Assembly: GCF_030408815.1 (NCBI RefSeq)
Contig: NZ_CP047355.1
Span: 2,108,001 to 2,172,000, forward strand
Direction of reading: 5' to 3'
DNA length: 64,000 nt
Source: Corynebacterium freiburgense
GTDB taxonomy: Bacteria > Actinomycetota > Actinomycetes > Mycobacteriales > Mycobacteriaceae
The notes beneath the pieces were generated by a model. That model worked only from the letters and a program-made list of their open reading frames with translations. It searched no databases and was not told where the DNA came from. The translations under genes and the position numbers were made by a program. This document shows, piece by piece, positions 53,552 to 62,847 of this stretch (position 1 is the stretch's first letter; each line of letters opens with the position of its first letter).

Positions 53552-55335
53552 CCAAACGCCCTCTCTAATAATTCGCGGCGGGCCTGCTCTAATGCAACCA
53601 AATCAGCAAACATTGACCTGTAGGTTGATTCATCATCAGAAGGCCGCATTCTCTGCAACTGCCCCTTAAGCAATGCAATCTGATTACCTACCCGAACTTC
53701 CTGCAGGCGCGATAGCACACTATCCGCATACTTTGCCAAATGCTCGGGGTCGCACCTAATCTCTTCAACAGCCAATTCTGAAACCAAAGTCCGGCCTAGT
53801 AAATCAGGCATTTCCCCAGCTACTTCGGCTACTCCACCGCCTTTCGCAATAGCCTCACGAATGGCCCGATATGATGCATTGCTATACGCATCAGCCGGAA
53901 TCCCATCAAAATAGTTAGCAACTAGCTCCGGATACTGCAGCGCCAACTTCAGGCTTTCACGCTCCGCCCAAAGTTTCGGATCAGTTTTTTGTTGTTGCTG
54001 TACACGCTGCGGCTTCCATGCCCGACGAACCTGCTGCAGTACTTCCGTAGGGTCCGGCCAACCAACCCAACCAGCTAATTGACGCGCGTATTCGTTTCGT
54101 AGTGTTTCATCACGAATCCCCGCAACAACAGGCGTAGTTCTTCGTAATGCCTGCAACCGACCATCAGGCGAATCCAAAGAAAAATCCTGCAGCATAGCGC
54201 GAATAACAAACTCGAACATTGGAACCCTCTTTGCTACAAGGTCCCGTACTGCCGCATCCCCCTGCTGCAATCGAAGATCACATGGATCCATACCCTCTGG
54301 CGCCACAGCTACATATGACTGCCCGGTAAATTGCTGATCCCCCTCAAAAGCTCGCATTGCGGCCTTTTTGCCGGCCTCATCGCCATCAAAGGTGTAGATC
54401 AATTCACCCCGAAAATACGTATCATCCAACATCAAGCGACGCAGCATTTGTAGGTGCTCTTCACCGAAAGCAGTACCGCAGGCAGCCACCGCAGTAGTAA
54501 TACCGGCAGCATGCATTGCCATAACGTCGGTATACCCTTCAACAACCACAGCTTGATGCGTTGAAGCAATATTCTTTTTCGCTTGATCAAGGCCAAAAAG
54601 TACCCGCGACTTTTTATAAAGCATGGTCTCGGGAGTGTTCATATATTTCCCGAGGTTGTCATCCTCAAACAGTTTGCGTGCGCCGAACCCAATAACGTCG
54701 CCAGCTAAATTTCGGATTGGCCACAGCAGGCGTCGATGAAACCGATCGATGGGCCCACGGCGACCCATTTTAGAAATGCCTGCGGCCTCAAGTTCTTGGT
54801 AGGTGAATCCTTTGCGGAGGAGATGCTTGGTAGCTACATCCCAGCCTTCCGGAGCATAACCACAACCAAACTTATGTGCATCAGCTGCTGAGAGCCCTCG
54901 TTCGGTAAGAAACTCCCTCGCCTTTGCTGCTTGAGGGGTTTCTAATTGCTCCATATAGAAACTGTGGACCGCTTTATTGGCCGCAATAAGACGCTGACGC
55001 GTTCCTGGCTCTTCGCGCCTAGTAGCCCCTTGATAATTAATGCGGTATCCGATTTTTTCCGCACAGATTTCCACGGCTTCGGGGAAGGAAACATGCTCCA
55101 TTTTCATAAGGAACGTAAATACGTCTCCACCTTCGCCTGATGAAAAGCAGTGAAAATACCCACGGTTTGGACGCACATGAAATGATGGGGTTTTTTCATC
55201 TTTAAATGGCGAAAGCCCTTTGAGTGAATCCGCACCGGCAGGTTTGAGCTGCACGTATTCCCCAACGATTTCTTCGATGGGGGTACGTTCCCGTATCGCT
55301 GCAATATCCGAATCTGGGATTCTTCCTTTTGCCAT
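53548..55335 (-). CDS. dnaG: DNA primase
   Basis: The 595-residue primase makes RNA primers at the replication fork. Its N-terminal zinc-ribbon region reads LSPFKDEKTPSFHVRPNRGY then FHCFSSGEGGD; the usual ligands C-x2-H ... C-x2-C are replaced by S42, K45, C63 and S66, so the site probably does not hold zinc. The TOPRIM fold is intact: VVVEGYTDVMAMHAAG (catalytic Glu) and YTFDGDEAGKKAAMRAF (DxD). The C-terminal DnaB-binding domain is short but present (residues about 430-595). ATG 55335. HNH gene upstream on the same strand, 10 bases away. Confidence 0.92.
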   Translation of the reverse strand: MAKGRIPDSDIAAIRERTPIEEIVGEYVQLKPAGADSLKGLSPFKDEKTPSFHVRPNRGYFHCFSSGEGGDVFTFLMKMEHVSFPEAVEICAEKIGYRINYQGATRREEPGTRQRLIAANKAVHSFYMEQLETPQAAKAREFLTERGLSAADAHKFGCGYAPEGWDVATKHLLRKGFTYQELEAAGISKMGRRGPIDRFHRRLLWPIRNLAGDVIGFGARKLFEDDNLGKYMNTPETMLYKKSRVLFGLDQAKKNIASTHQAVVVEGYTDVMAMHAAGITTAVAACGTAFGEEHLQMLRRLMLDDTYFRGELIYTFDGDEAGKKAAMRAFEGDQQFTGQSYVAVAPEGMDPCDLRLQQGDAAVRDLVAKRVPMFEFVIRAMLQDFSLDSPDGRLQALRRTTPVVAGIRDETLRNEYARQLAGWVGWPDPTEVLQQVRRAWKPQRVQQQQKTDPKLWAERESLKLALQYPELVANYFDGIPADAYSNASYRAIREAIAKGGGVAEVAGEMPDLLGRTLVSELAVEEIRCDPEHLAKYADSVLSRLQEVRVGNQIALLKGQLQRMRPSDDESTYRSMFADLVALEQARRELLERAFG

Positions 55336-55345
55336 GCCCTATACC

Positions 55346-56557
55346 TTAGCGCCCTCTCGGTTTTCTGTATTGCTTGAGTCTGCGCCGCTTCTCTTGAGCA
55401 AATGTTTGTCTAAATCTATCAGCTTTTGCGCCATCCGGTTCATGCTTTCCCGGCCTCCTTGTTTTGCCTTTGGACGTTCCTCTAATTCCTGCAAGTGGAC
55501 CTTGTGGAGTCGTGATCGTAGTGATGTCCCCTATCTGCCACGTACAGGTTCCATCAACTGCTATTTCGCATCGTGCCCTGCCACCTGTTTTCATATTGTG
55601 ATGGTGCCGGCAAAGACATTGCATATTCGACAGTGAGGTCCACCCACCACTGCGATAGTCAATCACATGGTCTTTATCGCAAAACTCTGCTGGTTTTTCG
55701 CATCCAGGGAACCGGCAAGTTCCGTCACGCAATTCCAGGACTCGTTTTATTGCTGCACCGGGGCGATAATGCTCATGGCATTCTTGAGCCACTGCAATTG
55801 CGTCACGCCAGATTATTTCCGCAGATTCGAAGAGCGCTGTTTTCCCTTGAAGGACTCCCGCACCAGCAAGGTAGTGAGGCTGAAGATCTTCTGGTGGCGC
55901 CACTGTTCCATAGAGTTCAAGTTTTACGTTTTGTGCTGTCCCGTTTACGAGCGCCATTATTGCCGTGCAGACGTCTTTATCCACTTTGGCTATGGTTTGT
56001 TCAAACAGGGTCGCCTCAGCCGCTGGCAAGACTATCTCAACACGCCGCATTCCAGGTGTTGCGGTTCCTTTAACTTGCATGCTCGGCGCAAGAATTGTCG
56101 TTTCTTTTTGTGTTTGTTTTGCGCTTTGTGCAAGCAGAAAGTTTTTTACCCAACGCTTAATGCTTTCCGGGCGCGGTAACGCTTGCTGATCACGTATTGG
56201 TTGAACATGTTGAGCTAATGCGGCATCTAATTCGCCCCATATTTCATGATCGTCACCTAAATGCTCAGTGCATTTCAGTATTCCCCGCAAATGATAAAAC
56301 GTCATATGCCGGTAATACAGTGCGGCTTCTAAAAATTGTGGGAGGTGACGCAGAAGCATATCAATAATAAGCACCCAATCCCGCTCAATTGCCACACTGG
56401 TTTGCGCTAATTGAGCTTGTTTTTCTGCATGCATAGAACAATCCGCTACCTGCAGGTCAGGCTGTTGTGCAATATGGTCCATAATATCGTTGTAGTTCTT
56501 TTCCAGCGCACGTATTGCCAATGGGTTATCACTATAAGCGACCATAAAATTAGACAT
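55346..56557 (-). CDS. DUF222/HNH endonuclease (13E12-type)
   Basis: The 403-residue protein has an N-terminal DUF222 region (helical, about residues 20-290) and a C-terminal HNH domain: RDGTCRFPGCEKPAEFCDKD then HVIDYRSGGWTSLSNMQCLC then RHHHNMKT, with the His-Asn-His ligands and two zinc-binding Cys pairs. Such proteins are numerous and variable in Actinobacteria and often resemble mobile or defence genes; activity in vivo is not established. The tail is strongly basic (KEKRRRLKQYRKPRGR-like), consistent with DNA binding. It ends 10 bases before dnaG. Confidence 0.85.
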   Translation of the reverse strand: MSNFMVAYSDNPLAIRALEKNYNDIMDHIAQQPDLQVADCSMHAEKQAQLAQTSVAIERDWVLIIDMLLRHLPQFLEAALYYRHMTFYHLRGILKCTEHLGDDHEIWGELDAALAQHVQPIRDQQALPRPESIKRWVKNFLLAQSAKQTQKETTILAPSMQVKGTATPGMRRVEIVLPAAEATLFEQTIAKVDKDVCTAIMALVNGTAQNVKLELYGTVAPPEDLQPHYLAGAGVLQGKTALFESAEIIWRDAIAVAQECHEHYRPGAAIKRVLELRDGTCRFPGCEKPAEFCDKDHVIDYRSGGWTSLSNMQCLCRHHHNMKTGGRARCEIAVDGTCTWQIGDITTITTPQGPLAGIRGTSKGKTRRPGKHEPDGAKADRFRQTFAQEKRRRLKQYRKPRGR

Positions 56558-56847
56558 TTTCCGCCTTCACCCCCTAACAATAAGAAGTAAATTCCCGACC
56601 CTGAATCTAAGACCCATTTTAACAGATAATTTAACCAAGCTCCACGCTACCTACCCCCAAATTGGTAACAAAAACTAACCACGCTACTTTTTTACTAAAA
56701 AGCACATATATTCGAGCCCTTAAATCAGTTTTCCCGCCCATAAACCTCAAATAAAAACCATGTATCTAATACCGAACCACCCCAAAATAAGCCACAATCG
56801 CGGCCTAGAATATCCAATGAAGATCTCCCACACATACACTTGTAAAC

Positions 56848-57354
56848 ATGAAACGGAATCGCGTGCTTCAAAGCATTGGTGGCGCAGTATTAGTTATTGC
56901 TGCGGCGTGGTTAGGCATAGATCTTTCGCAAAATAACGGCACCCAATCCACCACGCAATCCAACCAAGTCACGCAATCATCCGCCCCACAGGACAACCAA
57001 CCAAAACAGAAAGACCAGGCCACCAGTAACTTTAAGGCCAACCGGAGCGGGCTACCTTCATGCCCTGTAAACACACTTCCGGATCAAGCCAATGATGTAA
57101 TTGACGATATTTTAGCGGGCGGCCCGTTCGAACATCCTGGCATTGATGGTAAGCATTTTGGCAATTATGAGCGGATTTTACCGAAAGAGAAAAGTAGTTT
57201 CTACCGGGAGTACACAGTGGATACTCCGGGTGTAAATCATCGTGGGGAGCGCAGGATTGTTGTGGGTGGGGGCTCGAAACAGGATCCGGATACTTGGTAT
57301 TACACAGACGACCATTATGAGAGTTTTTGCGTTATTCCCGATGCCGAGAACTAG
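56848..57354 (+). CDS. Secreted ribonuclease of the barnase/RNase Sa (N1/T1) family
   Basis: The 168-residue protein has an N-terminal signal or anchor (VLQSIGGAVLVIAAAWLGID), a low-complexity Gln/Thr/Ser linker (residues 30-60) and the RNase domain: ILAGGPFEHPGIDGKHFGNY, YREYTVDTPG (catalytic Glu near 121), HRGERRIVVGG (Arg near 132 and 135) and YYTDDHYESFCV (catalytic His near 156). Cys 72 and Cys 161 would make the conserved disulphide. It cleaves single-stranded RNA after guanine. ATG 56848 has no ribosome binding site. No barstar-like inhibitor gene is adjacent. Confidence 0.88.
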   Translation: MKRNRVLQSIGGAVLVIAAAWLGIDLSQNNGTQSTTQSNQVTQSSAPQDNQPKQKDQATSNFKANRSGLPSCPVNTLPDQANDVIDDILAGGPFEHPGIDGKHFGNYERILPKEKSSFYREYTVDTPGVNHRGERRIVVGGGSKQDPDTWYYTDDHYESFCVIPDAEN

Positions 57355-57394
57355 CACGCACTCCAACCACTCGACAAACCAGATCGCCTAACCG

Positions 57395-57754
57395 CTAGCT
57401 GTGGGTTGGTTCGCCGGTAATAAGGTGGTCGGCGTGGTTAAGGCTTTCCAGTACTAAGCGGCTAAGGTGCCCGTCGAGGACGCTATAGATAACATTTCGT
57501 CCAACTTTGCGGCATTCGACGAGCCCGCCGAGGCGGAGTTTGGCAAGGTGTTGGCTAACAACCGTGCGGTTAGCGCCGGTGGCGGCAACGAGTTCGGCGA
57601 CGCTATGTTCGTCTTCGGTAAGGAGCCATAGGAGGTGGAGTCGGGTGGGTTCGGCTAGGAGTTTGAGGGTATTGGAGGCGGATTCGAGGAGTTTTGGAGA
57701 TGCTTCGAGGTCGTGAACAAACGATGGTTCGATAAGGGTTTCGTGCATTTCCAT
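57395..57754 (-). CDS. ArsR/SmtB-type winged-helix repressor
   Basis: The 119-residue protein has the ArsR domain: LKLLAEPTRLHLLWLLTEDE then HSVAELVAATGANRTVVSQH (recognition helix) then LAKLRLGGLVECRKVGRNVI. Cys is seen once, in VECRKVG, so typical alpha-3 metal ligands are not obvious, although His residues are present in the C-terminal tail (HLSRL, NHADH). It follows the MFS gene by 28 bases on the same strand. A palindrome upstream of the MFS gene is a likely operator. Confidence 0.88.
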   Translation of the reverse strand: MEMHETLIEPSFVHDLEASPKLLESASNTLKLLAEPTRLHLLWLLTEDEHSVAELVAATGANRTVVSQHLAKLRLGGLVECRKVGRNVIYSVLDGHLSRLVLESLNHADHLITGEPTHS

Positions 57755-57781
57755 TCAGTTCACTTCCATTGGATTAAAAAG

Positions 57782-57795
57782 TTCAACGTGTTGAA
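57782..57795. promoter_or_regulatory. Palindrome TTCAAC-GT-GTTGAA before arsR
   Basis: A 14-base perfect palindrome lies across the end of the MFS gene, 28 bases upstream of the ArsR-type start. It could be a secondary regulator site; alternatively it is chance. It is too AT-rich for a terminator. Confidence 0.3.
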
Positions 57796-59000
57796 TTGAG
57801 TGTACCCACTGGTTCCAATTTTGGCGCGGCCTCTCGGGTATTAACGCTAAGCATTGTGCCGAACAAACCAATAATTATCAACACTAGTGTGGCCCAGGAA
57901 AGTCCCATGGTGGCGCCGAGCCAGCCGGCAAGTGGGTAGGTTACCAGGTAGCACGCATGACTTAAGGAAAATTGCGCCGCAAACACTTGTCCGAGTTCCG
58001 CTTCAGGCGTGTATTTCCGCAGGATTTGCCCGATTGGGGTTTGCATTGCGGAAAGGGCAGCACCGAGCACGGGCCAGATAATCCAGAGTAACCATTCCCA
58101 GTGCAAAATCAGGGTGAGGTAGAGCACCACCATTCCGCTTATCGACGCCGCGGCCCCCGCCCACATCACGGGAAAATCACCGTAGCGTTCGCGAATTTTT
58201 GGCATAAGGAAGGCCACCCCCATTGAGCCAGCCCCGAAGACTGCGAGCAGCCAAGCGACCGCGGCGTCGTTACGCTGAAATACGGTTCGCATAATAACAA
58301 CGGTATTTACCAATACCATGGCCATTGGGGCGGCGATTGCAATATTAAGCCAGAGGAGGCGTCGTAAGTGTGGCGTGCGGACCATAGTGCTAATGCCGCC
58401 TAGACTGTGCTTTTTACTTTTGTAGCCTTTGGGTAGTTGCGGGATAACGGAGGCAACGAATAACAGCGAGCCAAGGAACCCGAGGGCGGTACCCATAAAA
58501 AGTCCGTGGTAGGTCATTACAAGTAATGCTGCGGCGGCAAGCATTGGGCTGAGCAGTGCTTCAAGGTCATATGCCAGCCGGGATAGCGATAGGGCTGCGG
58601 TGTATTCGTCTTCATCCGCAATTACCCGCGGAATTGTAGCCTGGAATGCCGGAGTAAAAGTTGCTGAAGCTAATTGCAATACCGCAATAGCGGCATACAG
58701 TTCCCACTGAGTGTCTACAAACGGCAGCATTAATGCAATGCCGATGCGCAGGGCGTCAGCACCTATAAGGACGGCGGCAGTAGGGGCGCGCTGAAACCAT
58801 GAACTCACTATGGGCGCGGCGCAAACATACATACAGATTTTTATGGTCAGCGCTATGGCAAGCACCTGACCGGCCTGGCTACCTGCGAAATCATAGGCCA
58901 ATAACCCGAGAGCGACGGTAAGCAGCCCGGTGCCAATCAAGGCGACAATTTGTGCAGCAAAGAGGCGTCGGTACGTGCGATGACGAAGTGGGGCAAGCAT
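57783..59000 (-). CDS. MFS transporter, 12-helix type
   Basis: Starting at ATG 59000 (GAAAGG six bases upstream), the 405-residue protein has about 12 hydrophobic helices and an RHRTYRRLFAAQIVALIGTG opening helix like the DHA3/MFS_3 exporters. TMV ... KIRERYGDF in the middle resembles motif A. Under ArsR control such transporters export metal or toxic anions, but the substrate is not visible. The ArsR gene lies 28 bases downstream, same strand. Confidence 0.85.
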   Translation of the reverse strand: MLAPLRHRTYRRLFAAQIVALIGTGLLTVALGLLAYDFAGSQAGQVLAIALTIKICMYVCAAPIVSSWFQRAPTAAVLIGADALRIGIALMLPFVDTQWELYAAIAVLQLASATFTPAFQATIPRVIADEDEYTAALSLSRLAYDLEALLSPMLAAAALLVMTYHGLFMGTALGFLGSLLFVASVIPQLPKGYKSKKHSLGGISTMVRTPHLRRLLWLNIAIAAPMAMVLVNTVVIMRTVFQRNDAAVAWLLAVFGAGSMGVAFLMPKIRERYGDFPVMWAGAAASISGMVVLYLTLILHWEWLLWIIWPVLGAALSAMQTPIGQILRKYTPEAELGQVFAAQFSLSHACYLVTYPLAGWLGATMGLSWATLVLIIIGLFGTMLSVNTREAAPKLEPVGTLNSTR

Positions 59001-59016
59001 AGCGAAACCTTTCAAC

Positions 59017-59044
59017 CAATATGTGCACCCGTATGCACATATTG
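59017..59044. promoter_or_regulatory. Perfect inverted repeat upstream of the MFS/ArsR operon
   Basis: CAATATGTGCA and TGCACATATTG are exact 11-base arms around a 6-base centre, 17 bases before the MFS start. This resembles the ArsR/SmtB operators with ATA...TAT 12-2-12 arms and is a strong candidate for autoregulation by the downstream repressor. Confidence 0.7.
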
Positions 59045-59082
59045 ACTGATGGTAAACCTAACCTAGCTTCACCGCAAGAGAA

Positions 59083-60378
59083 TTATTCAAAAAATCCGGA
59101 AATTGCCACCGCTTCCTTATACACACGCTGCAATCTCGATTCGGTCATAGAAGCGATTTGATCAATAATCACGCGTTGCCGTTGTGCATCATTTGCCGCT
59201 GCATCAAACCATGGCCGAAACATGGGATCTAGTGTTCCCGGCGCCCCCATTGCCAAATATTCATATACCAATCGAATCTGCTCCCGTTGCCGGTCCTGCC
59301 TGCGCAAATGCCCGGGATCCTCCATAACATAAAGCACCGCAATGGTCTTTAAAAGCGTTACCTCTGCCAGCGCCTGCGGTGGCACCACCAATATCCCAGA
59401 ATGCCTTCCTAATACCTGACCAGATTTGCGAGTTGCAGCAATAGTTGCAGACACAAACCTGCCCACAAGTTCGGACGTTAACGCCTTGAGCGCCGCTACT
59501 TTTCCTAAACTGGCGTCATAGTCCGCCGCTGCGGACACTACTTCCAATTGCCGCAATCGGGCTGCGGCTTCAATGAGTTCGTTTTGATCTCCGCCAAAAG
59601 CCCGCGAACCCTTTTCCGCGAGCGCAACCAGCTCCACAAGATCCCAAAGCACACGCAAATCTATTCGATTTGAAAGAACGCCATCCTCAACATCATGAAC
59701 GGAATAGGCAACATCATCGGACCAATCCATAATCTGCCCCTCTACCGGAGGCTGCACACCACTACTGCCCTGCCGAATCCACGCCAATACCGATTGGTCT
59801 TCGTTATAAGCCCCGTATTTTATGCCTGATTTTTTACTTGATACACCGCTTGCCTGGGCCTGCGCATCCGCTTGTGTCCATGGATATTTACACGCCGCAT
59901 CCAGCGATGCCCGCGAAAGATTTAAACCAAAACTCTCCCCGGAAGGTGATAGCACTTTCGGTTCAAGACGTGTAAGAATACGCAAAGTTTGAGCATTGCC
60001 TTCAAAGCCGCCGCAAAGATCCGCAAGCTCATTGAGTGCCACTTCCCCATTGTGCCCAAATGGTGGGTGCCCGATATCATGGCACAGCCCGGCAAGCTCT
60101 GCGAGTTCAGGATCTACCCCAAGACCCGCACCTAATGCTCGTGCAATCTGGGCCACCTCCAATGAATGGGTAAGTCGCGTCCGCGGAGTATCGCCATCGT
60201 GCGGCCCCACTACTTGCGTTTTATCTGCAAGACGACGCAATGCAGCAGAATGCAAAACCCGCGCACGGTCTCGGGCGAACACAGTGCGATGTTCCTGGTT
60301 CGTTCCCGGAAAATGACTACGCTTTGCAGATTCGACAAAACGCCGCTCATAATCCAATGCGGTGTAGTGGTACCCCAC
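59083..60378 (-). CDS. dgt: Deoxyguanosinetriphosphate triphosphohydrolase-like protein (dGTPase)
   Basis: The 431-residue HD-domain enzyme has RLTHSLEVAQIARALG and GLCHDIGHPPFGHNGEVALN, giving the His...His-Asp metal site, and a second set WSDDVAYSVHDVEDG. The family removes triphosphate from dGTP or other dNTPs. GTG 60378 is the start, with AAAGGGG seven bases before. It is in the same region as dnaG, as is usual in corynebacteria, though not adjacent here. Length normal for the type. Confidence 0.92.
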   Translation of the reverse strand: MGYHYTALDYERRFVESAKRSHFPGTNQEHRTVFARDRARVLHSAALRRLADKTQVVGPHDGDTPRTRLTHSLEVAQIARALGAGLGVDPELAELAGLCHDIGHPPFGHNGEVALNELADLCGGFEGNAQTLRILTRLEPKVLSPSGESFGLNLSRASLDAACKYPWTQADAQAQASGVSSKKSGIKYGAYNEDQSVLAWIRQGSSGVQPPVEGQIMDWSDDVAYSVHDVEDGVLSNRIDLRVLWDLVELVALAEKGSRAFGGDQNELIEAAARLRQLEVVSAAADYDASLGKVAALKALTSELVGRFVSATIAATRKSGQVLGRHSGILVVPPQALAEVTLLKTIAVLYVMEDPGHLRRQDRQREQIRLVYEYLAMGAPGTLDPMFRPWFDAAANDAQRQRVIIDQIASMTESRLQRVYKEAVAISGFFE

Positions 60379-60452
60379 TGCCCGACCCCTTTCAGATAAA
60401 ACTTTTTATAACTTAGACACCAGTGTGCCAGGTCGATAGCTATTGTTGTGGT

Positions 60453-62501
60453 ATGTATTCAAAGCGCGCCAATGTCCGAACAACATCCGCAACATTCGCA
60501 GCTATGTGTGTCACAGGAATCGCTGCACTTAGCACGGCACCCATAGCATTGGCCGTGGCGCCGAACTCTTTTGAAACTACTAGCATCCACCTTGCGCAGG
60601 ACGTGGATACCCAATCACCTCCCCCGAGCGCACACACCCAGCATGTAATCGATCATTCCGGGGTGCTCAGTGATTCCGATATCGCCGAATTAGAAGATAT
60701 GATCGCCAAGGTTAGGCAACAAGAACAGCGCGATATGTATGTGGTGTACCAACCTACATTCGGAACTTTAGATCCAAATAAATTTGCTGAAGACACATTT
60801 AAACTCAATGCGGCCGATAATGTTTTAGTTTTCGCAGTAGCCACCGAGACCAGAAAATACGCGGTAGCTCATCGCACTGAAAACTCCGCATGGAGCCAAC
60901 GCGAAATTACAAACGTTAAAGATGCAGCCCATACAAAACTTGTGGAATTAGACTTCCGAGGCGCTGCCTTTGCCGCTGTAAAAGCTGGCGGCGGAAAAGC
61001 CCTACGCACCCCTGAAGAAGAAGCGGCAGCAACCCGAAGCACATATACATTTTTGGGCACTGGAGCGGCGAGCGTTGTGGCGGCCGGTGGTGGCGTTTGG
61101 TATTTAAATCGCCGCCGTAAGGCAAAGAATATTGCATCCGCACGGGAGATCGAACCAGGAAATGTTCATGAGCTCAGCAATCAGCCAATTGAGGTGCTGG
61201 AGGAACTTGCCAAAGAGGAATTAGTCTCTACTGATGAATCTATTCGACGCGCCCGTGATGAACTGGATTTAGCTATGTCTGAATTCGGCGCGGAACGGGT
61301 GCGCCCATTTACTAGCGCCATGAATAGCTCTACATCCACATTGCAACGCGCTTTCCAACTTCAGCAGAAAATTAATAGTGGCCAAGCCGGTTCTCCCACA
61401 CAACGCAAAGCCATGCTTGTAGATATTGTTTCTAGTTGCGGTTTGGCTGACGACGCCCTGGATAAGGTCGCCGCTGAATTTGCTGAGCTACGCAACCTTT
61501 TGGTAAATGCGCCAAGTAAAATCGAGCAGCTCACGCAACAAACCATCGATTTGCGCAGCAGAATTCCTCATGCTGGCGAAACCCTACAACAACTCCAGCA
61601 AACCTATGCTCCATCAATTATCGATAGCATTGATGAAAATGTTGATCTAGCCAGCGAACTCACCACACAAGCGGAATCCAATATTGACTCCGCACGTGAG
61701 CAATTAAGTTTGCCTCCTGGCTCCCAAGGCGGCGTTATAGATGCCATCCGAAATGCTGAAAACGCAGTATCCCATGCCGATAAAGCACTTTCCAGCGTAG
61801 AAAACGCCGCAACAGATATTGCCGCTGCCCAAGCTGGCATTGGCCTAGTAATCACAGAAATCGAGCAAGAAGTCGAGGAAGCGAAGCAACTTAAAGCAGT
61901 AGGCAAAGCCCAAGGTTCTCACGCCAACTGGGACAAAGTTGCAGAAACACTTAACCGTGCCCCCGATGTACTCTCCCAAGCTCGGGAAAACGCCGAAGCA
62001 GACCCACTGACCACCTATAGCACCCTTGTTGAATACGATGCCGAACTCGATCTCCTATTAGATACAGTTCGGGAAAGCAACGCTCAACAAGCCCGCGCAT
62101 TGCAAATTCTGGACAATACACTGCAATCCGCCGAAGCGGCATTGCGCTCCGCCGATGACTTTATTGGTACTCGAGGCAAAATCGTTGGCTCATCCGCTCG
62201 TGCCCAATTAGCAGAGGGACACCGCCAACATGCACTTGCTCTGCAAAATCGCACCACAGATACCCGAGCAGCCATCGTAGCGGCACAGGAAGCGCAAGCT
62301 ATTGCAAAACGTGCCCTTAAGGGTGCACGCAGCGATGTCAATGCACATTACGCACGACAAAGCAGCGCTAATAGTAGCTTTACTACCGGCATGATTGCAG
62401 GACATATTATGAGCAGTGGTGGCGGCGGCTTTTCAAGCGGCTTCTCCGGTTTCTCCGGCGGAGGAGGCGGAGGCGTCAGCTCCAGTAGCGGCAGTTTCTA
62501 G
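60453..62501 (+). CDS. TPM-domain envelope protein with long coiled-coil region and glycine/serine-rich tail
   Basis: From ATG 60453 the 682-residue protein has a signal peptide (AAMCVTGIAALSTAPIALAV), then a TPM_phosphatase domain (YgcG-type): HVIDHSGVLSDSDIAELEDM and RDMYVVYQPTFGTLDPNKFA. A membrane segment (FLGTGAASVVAAGGGVWYL) is followed by RRRK, then about 350 helical residues with heptad-like repeats and a tail ending in GGGGFSSGFSGFSGGGG. This order is the usual corynebacterial TPM protein; the role is unknown, perhaps in envelope or photosystem-like repair in other taxa. It is near the divergent dgt gene. Confidence 0.82.
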   Translation: MYSKRANVRTTSATFAAMCVTGIAALSTAPIALAVAPNSFETTSIHLAQDVDTQSPPPSAHTQHVIDHSGVLSDSDIAELEDMIAKVRQQEQRDMYVVYQPTFGTLDPNKFAEDTFKLNAADNVLVFAVATETRKYAVAHRTENSAWSQREITNVKDAAHTKLVELDFRGAAFAAVKAGGGKALRTPEEEAAATRSTYTFLGTGAASVVAAGGGVWYLNRRRKAKNIASAREIEPGNVHELSNQPIEVLEELAKEELVSTDESIRRARDELDLAMSEFGAERVRPFTSAMNSSTSTLQRAFQLQQKINSGQAGSPTQRKAMLVDIVSSCGLADDALDKVAAEFAELRNLLVNAPSKIEQLTQQTIDLRSRIPHAGETLQQLQQTYAPSIIDSIDENVDLASELTTQAESNIDSAREQLSLPPGSQGGVIDAIRNAENAVSHADKALSSVENAATDIAAAQAGIGLVITEIEQEVEEAKQLKAVGKAQGSHANWDKVAETLNRAPDVLSQARENAEADPLTTYSTLVEYDAELDLLLDTVRESNAQQARALQILDNTLQSAEAALRSADDFIGTRGKIVGSSARAQLAEGHRQHALALQNRTTDTRAAIVAAQEAQAIAKRALKGARSDVNAHYARQSSANSSFTTGMIAGHIMSSGGGGFSSGFSGFSGGGGGGVSSSSGSF

Positions 62502-62649
62502 TAGTGCGAGGCTTTAGTGTTTGTGGATCCCAAACGTGAAGACTTGCGCGGAGATTAGCGAACCTTCTATACTTCATGTACAATTATTCACATTAAACAC
62601 ACAGCTTTAATATATCCCGTATTACGCAGAGGGAAGAATGGAGGCACAA

Positions 62650-62847
62650 ATGAATATCTACGAAATTTCTTCCCTGCTCTCTGAGTGGTACGCATTGCCG
62701 GAGGATGTTAAGGCTGAATGTCGTCGTTCAGTTGCGGTGGAACGTGTAGCAATGTCCATGGCTATGGAACGCGAGTACGTAAGTAAAGAATGGTTCTATC
62801 AAGCCCAGGAACGTCAAAATCAACTTGCTCCAGTTAAGGTTCAATGA
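62650..62847 (+). CDS. Antitoxin-like partner of the Fic protein
   Basis: The 65-residue protein starts at ATG 62650, favoured by GGAGG five bases upstream (62638 is less likely). It is helical and contains SMAMER (from Ser 36), which fits the Fic-inhibitory motif S/T-x3-E-G/N except that Arg replaces Gly/Asn. The Fic gene starts inside its last codons (ATGA overlap, 62844), typical for toxin-antitoxin pairs of the VbhA/VbhT and FicA/FicT type. Confidence 0.7.
   Translation: MNIYEISSLLSEWYALPEDVKAECRRSVAVERVAMSMAMEREYVSKEWFYQAQERQNQLAPVKVQ

Noticed and set aside
55573..56189. Several plus-strand frames of 74-170 codons opposite the HNH gene
   Set aside because: They are antisense shadows of the DUF222-HNH gene, without binding sites or domains.
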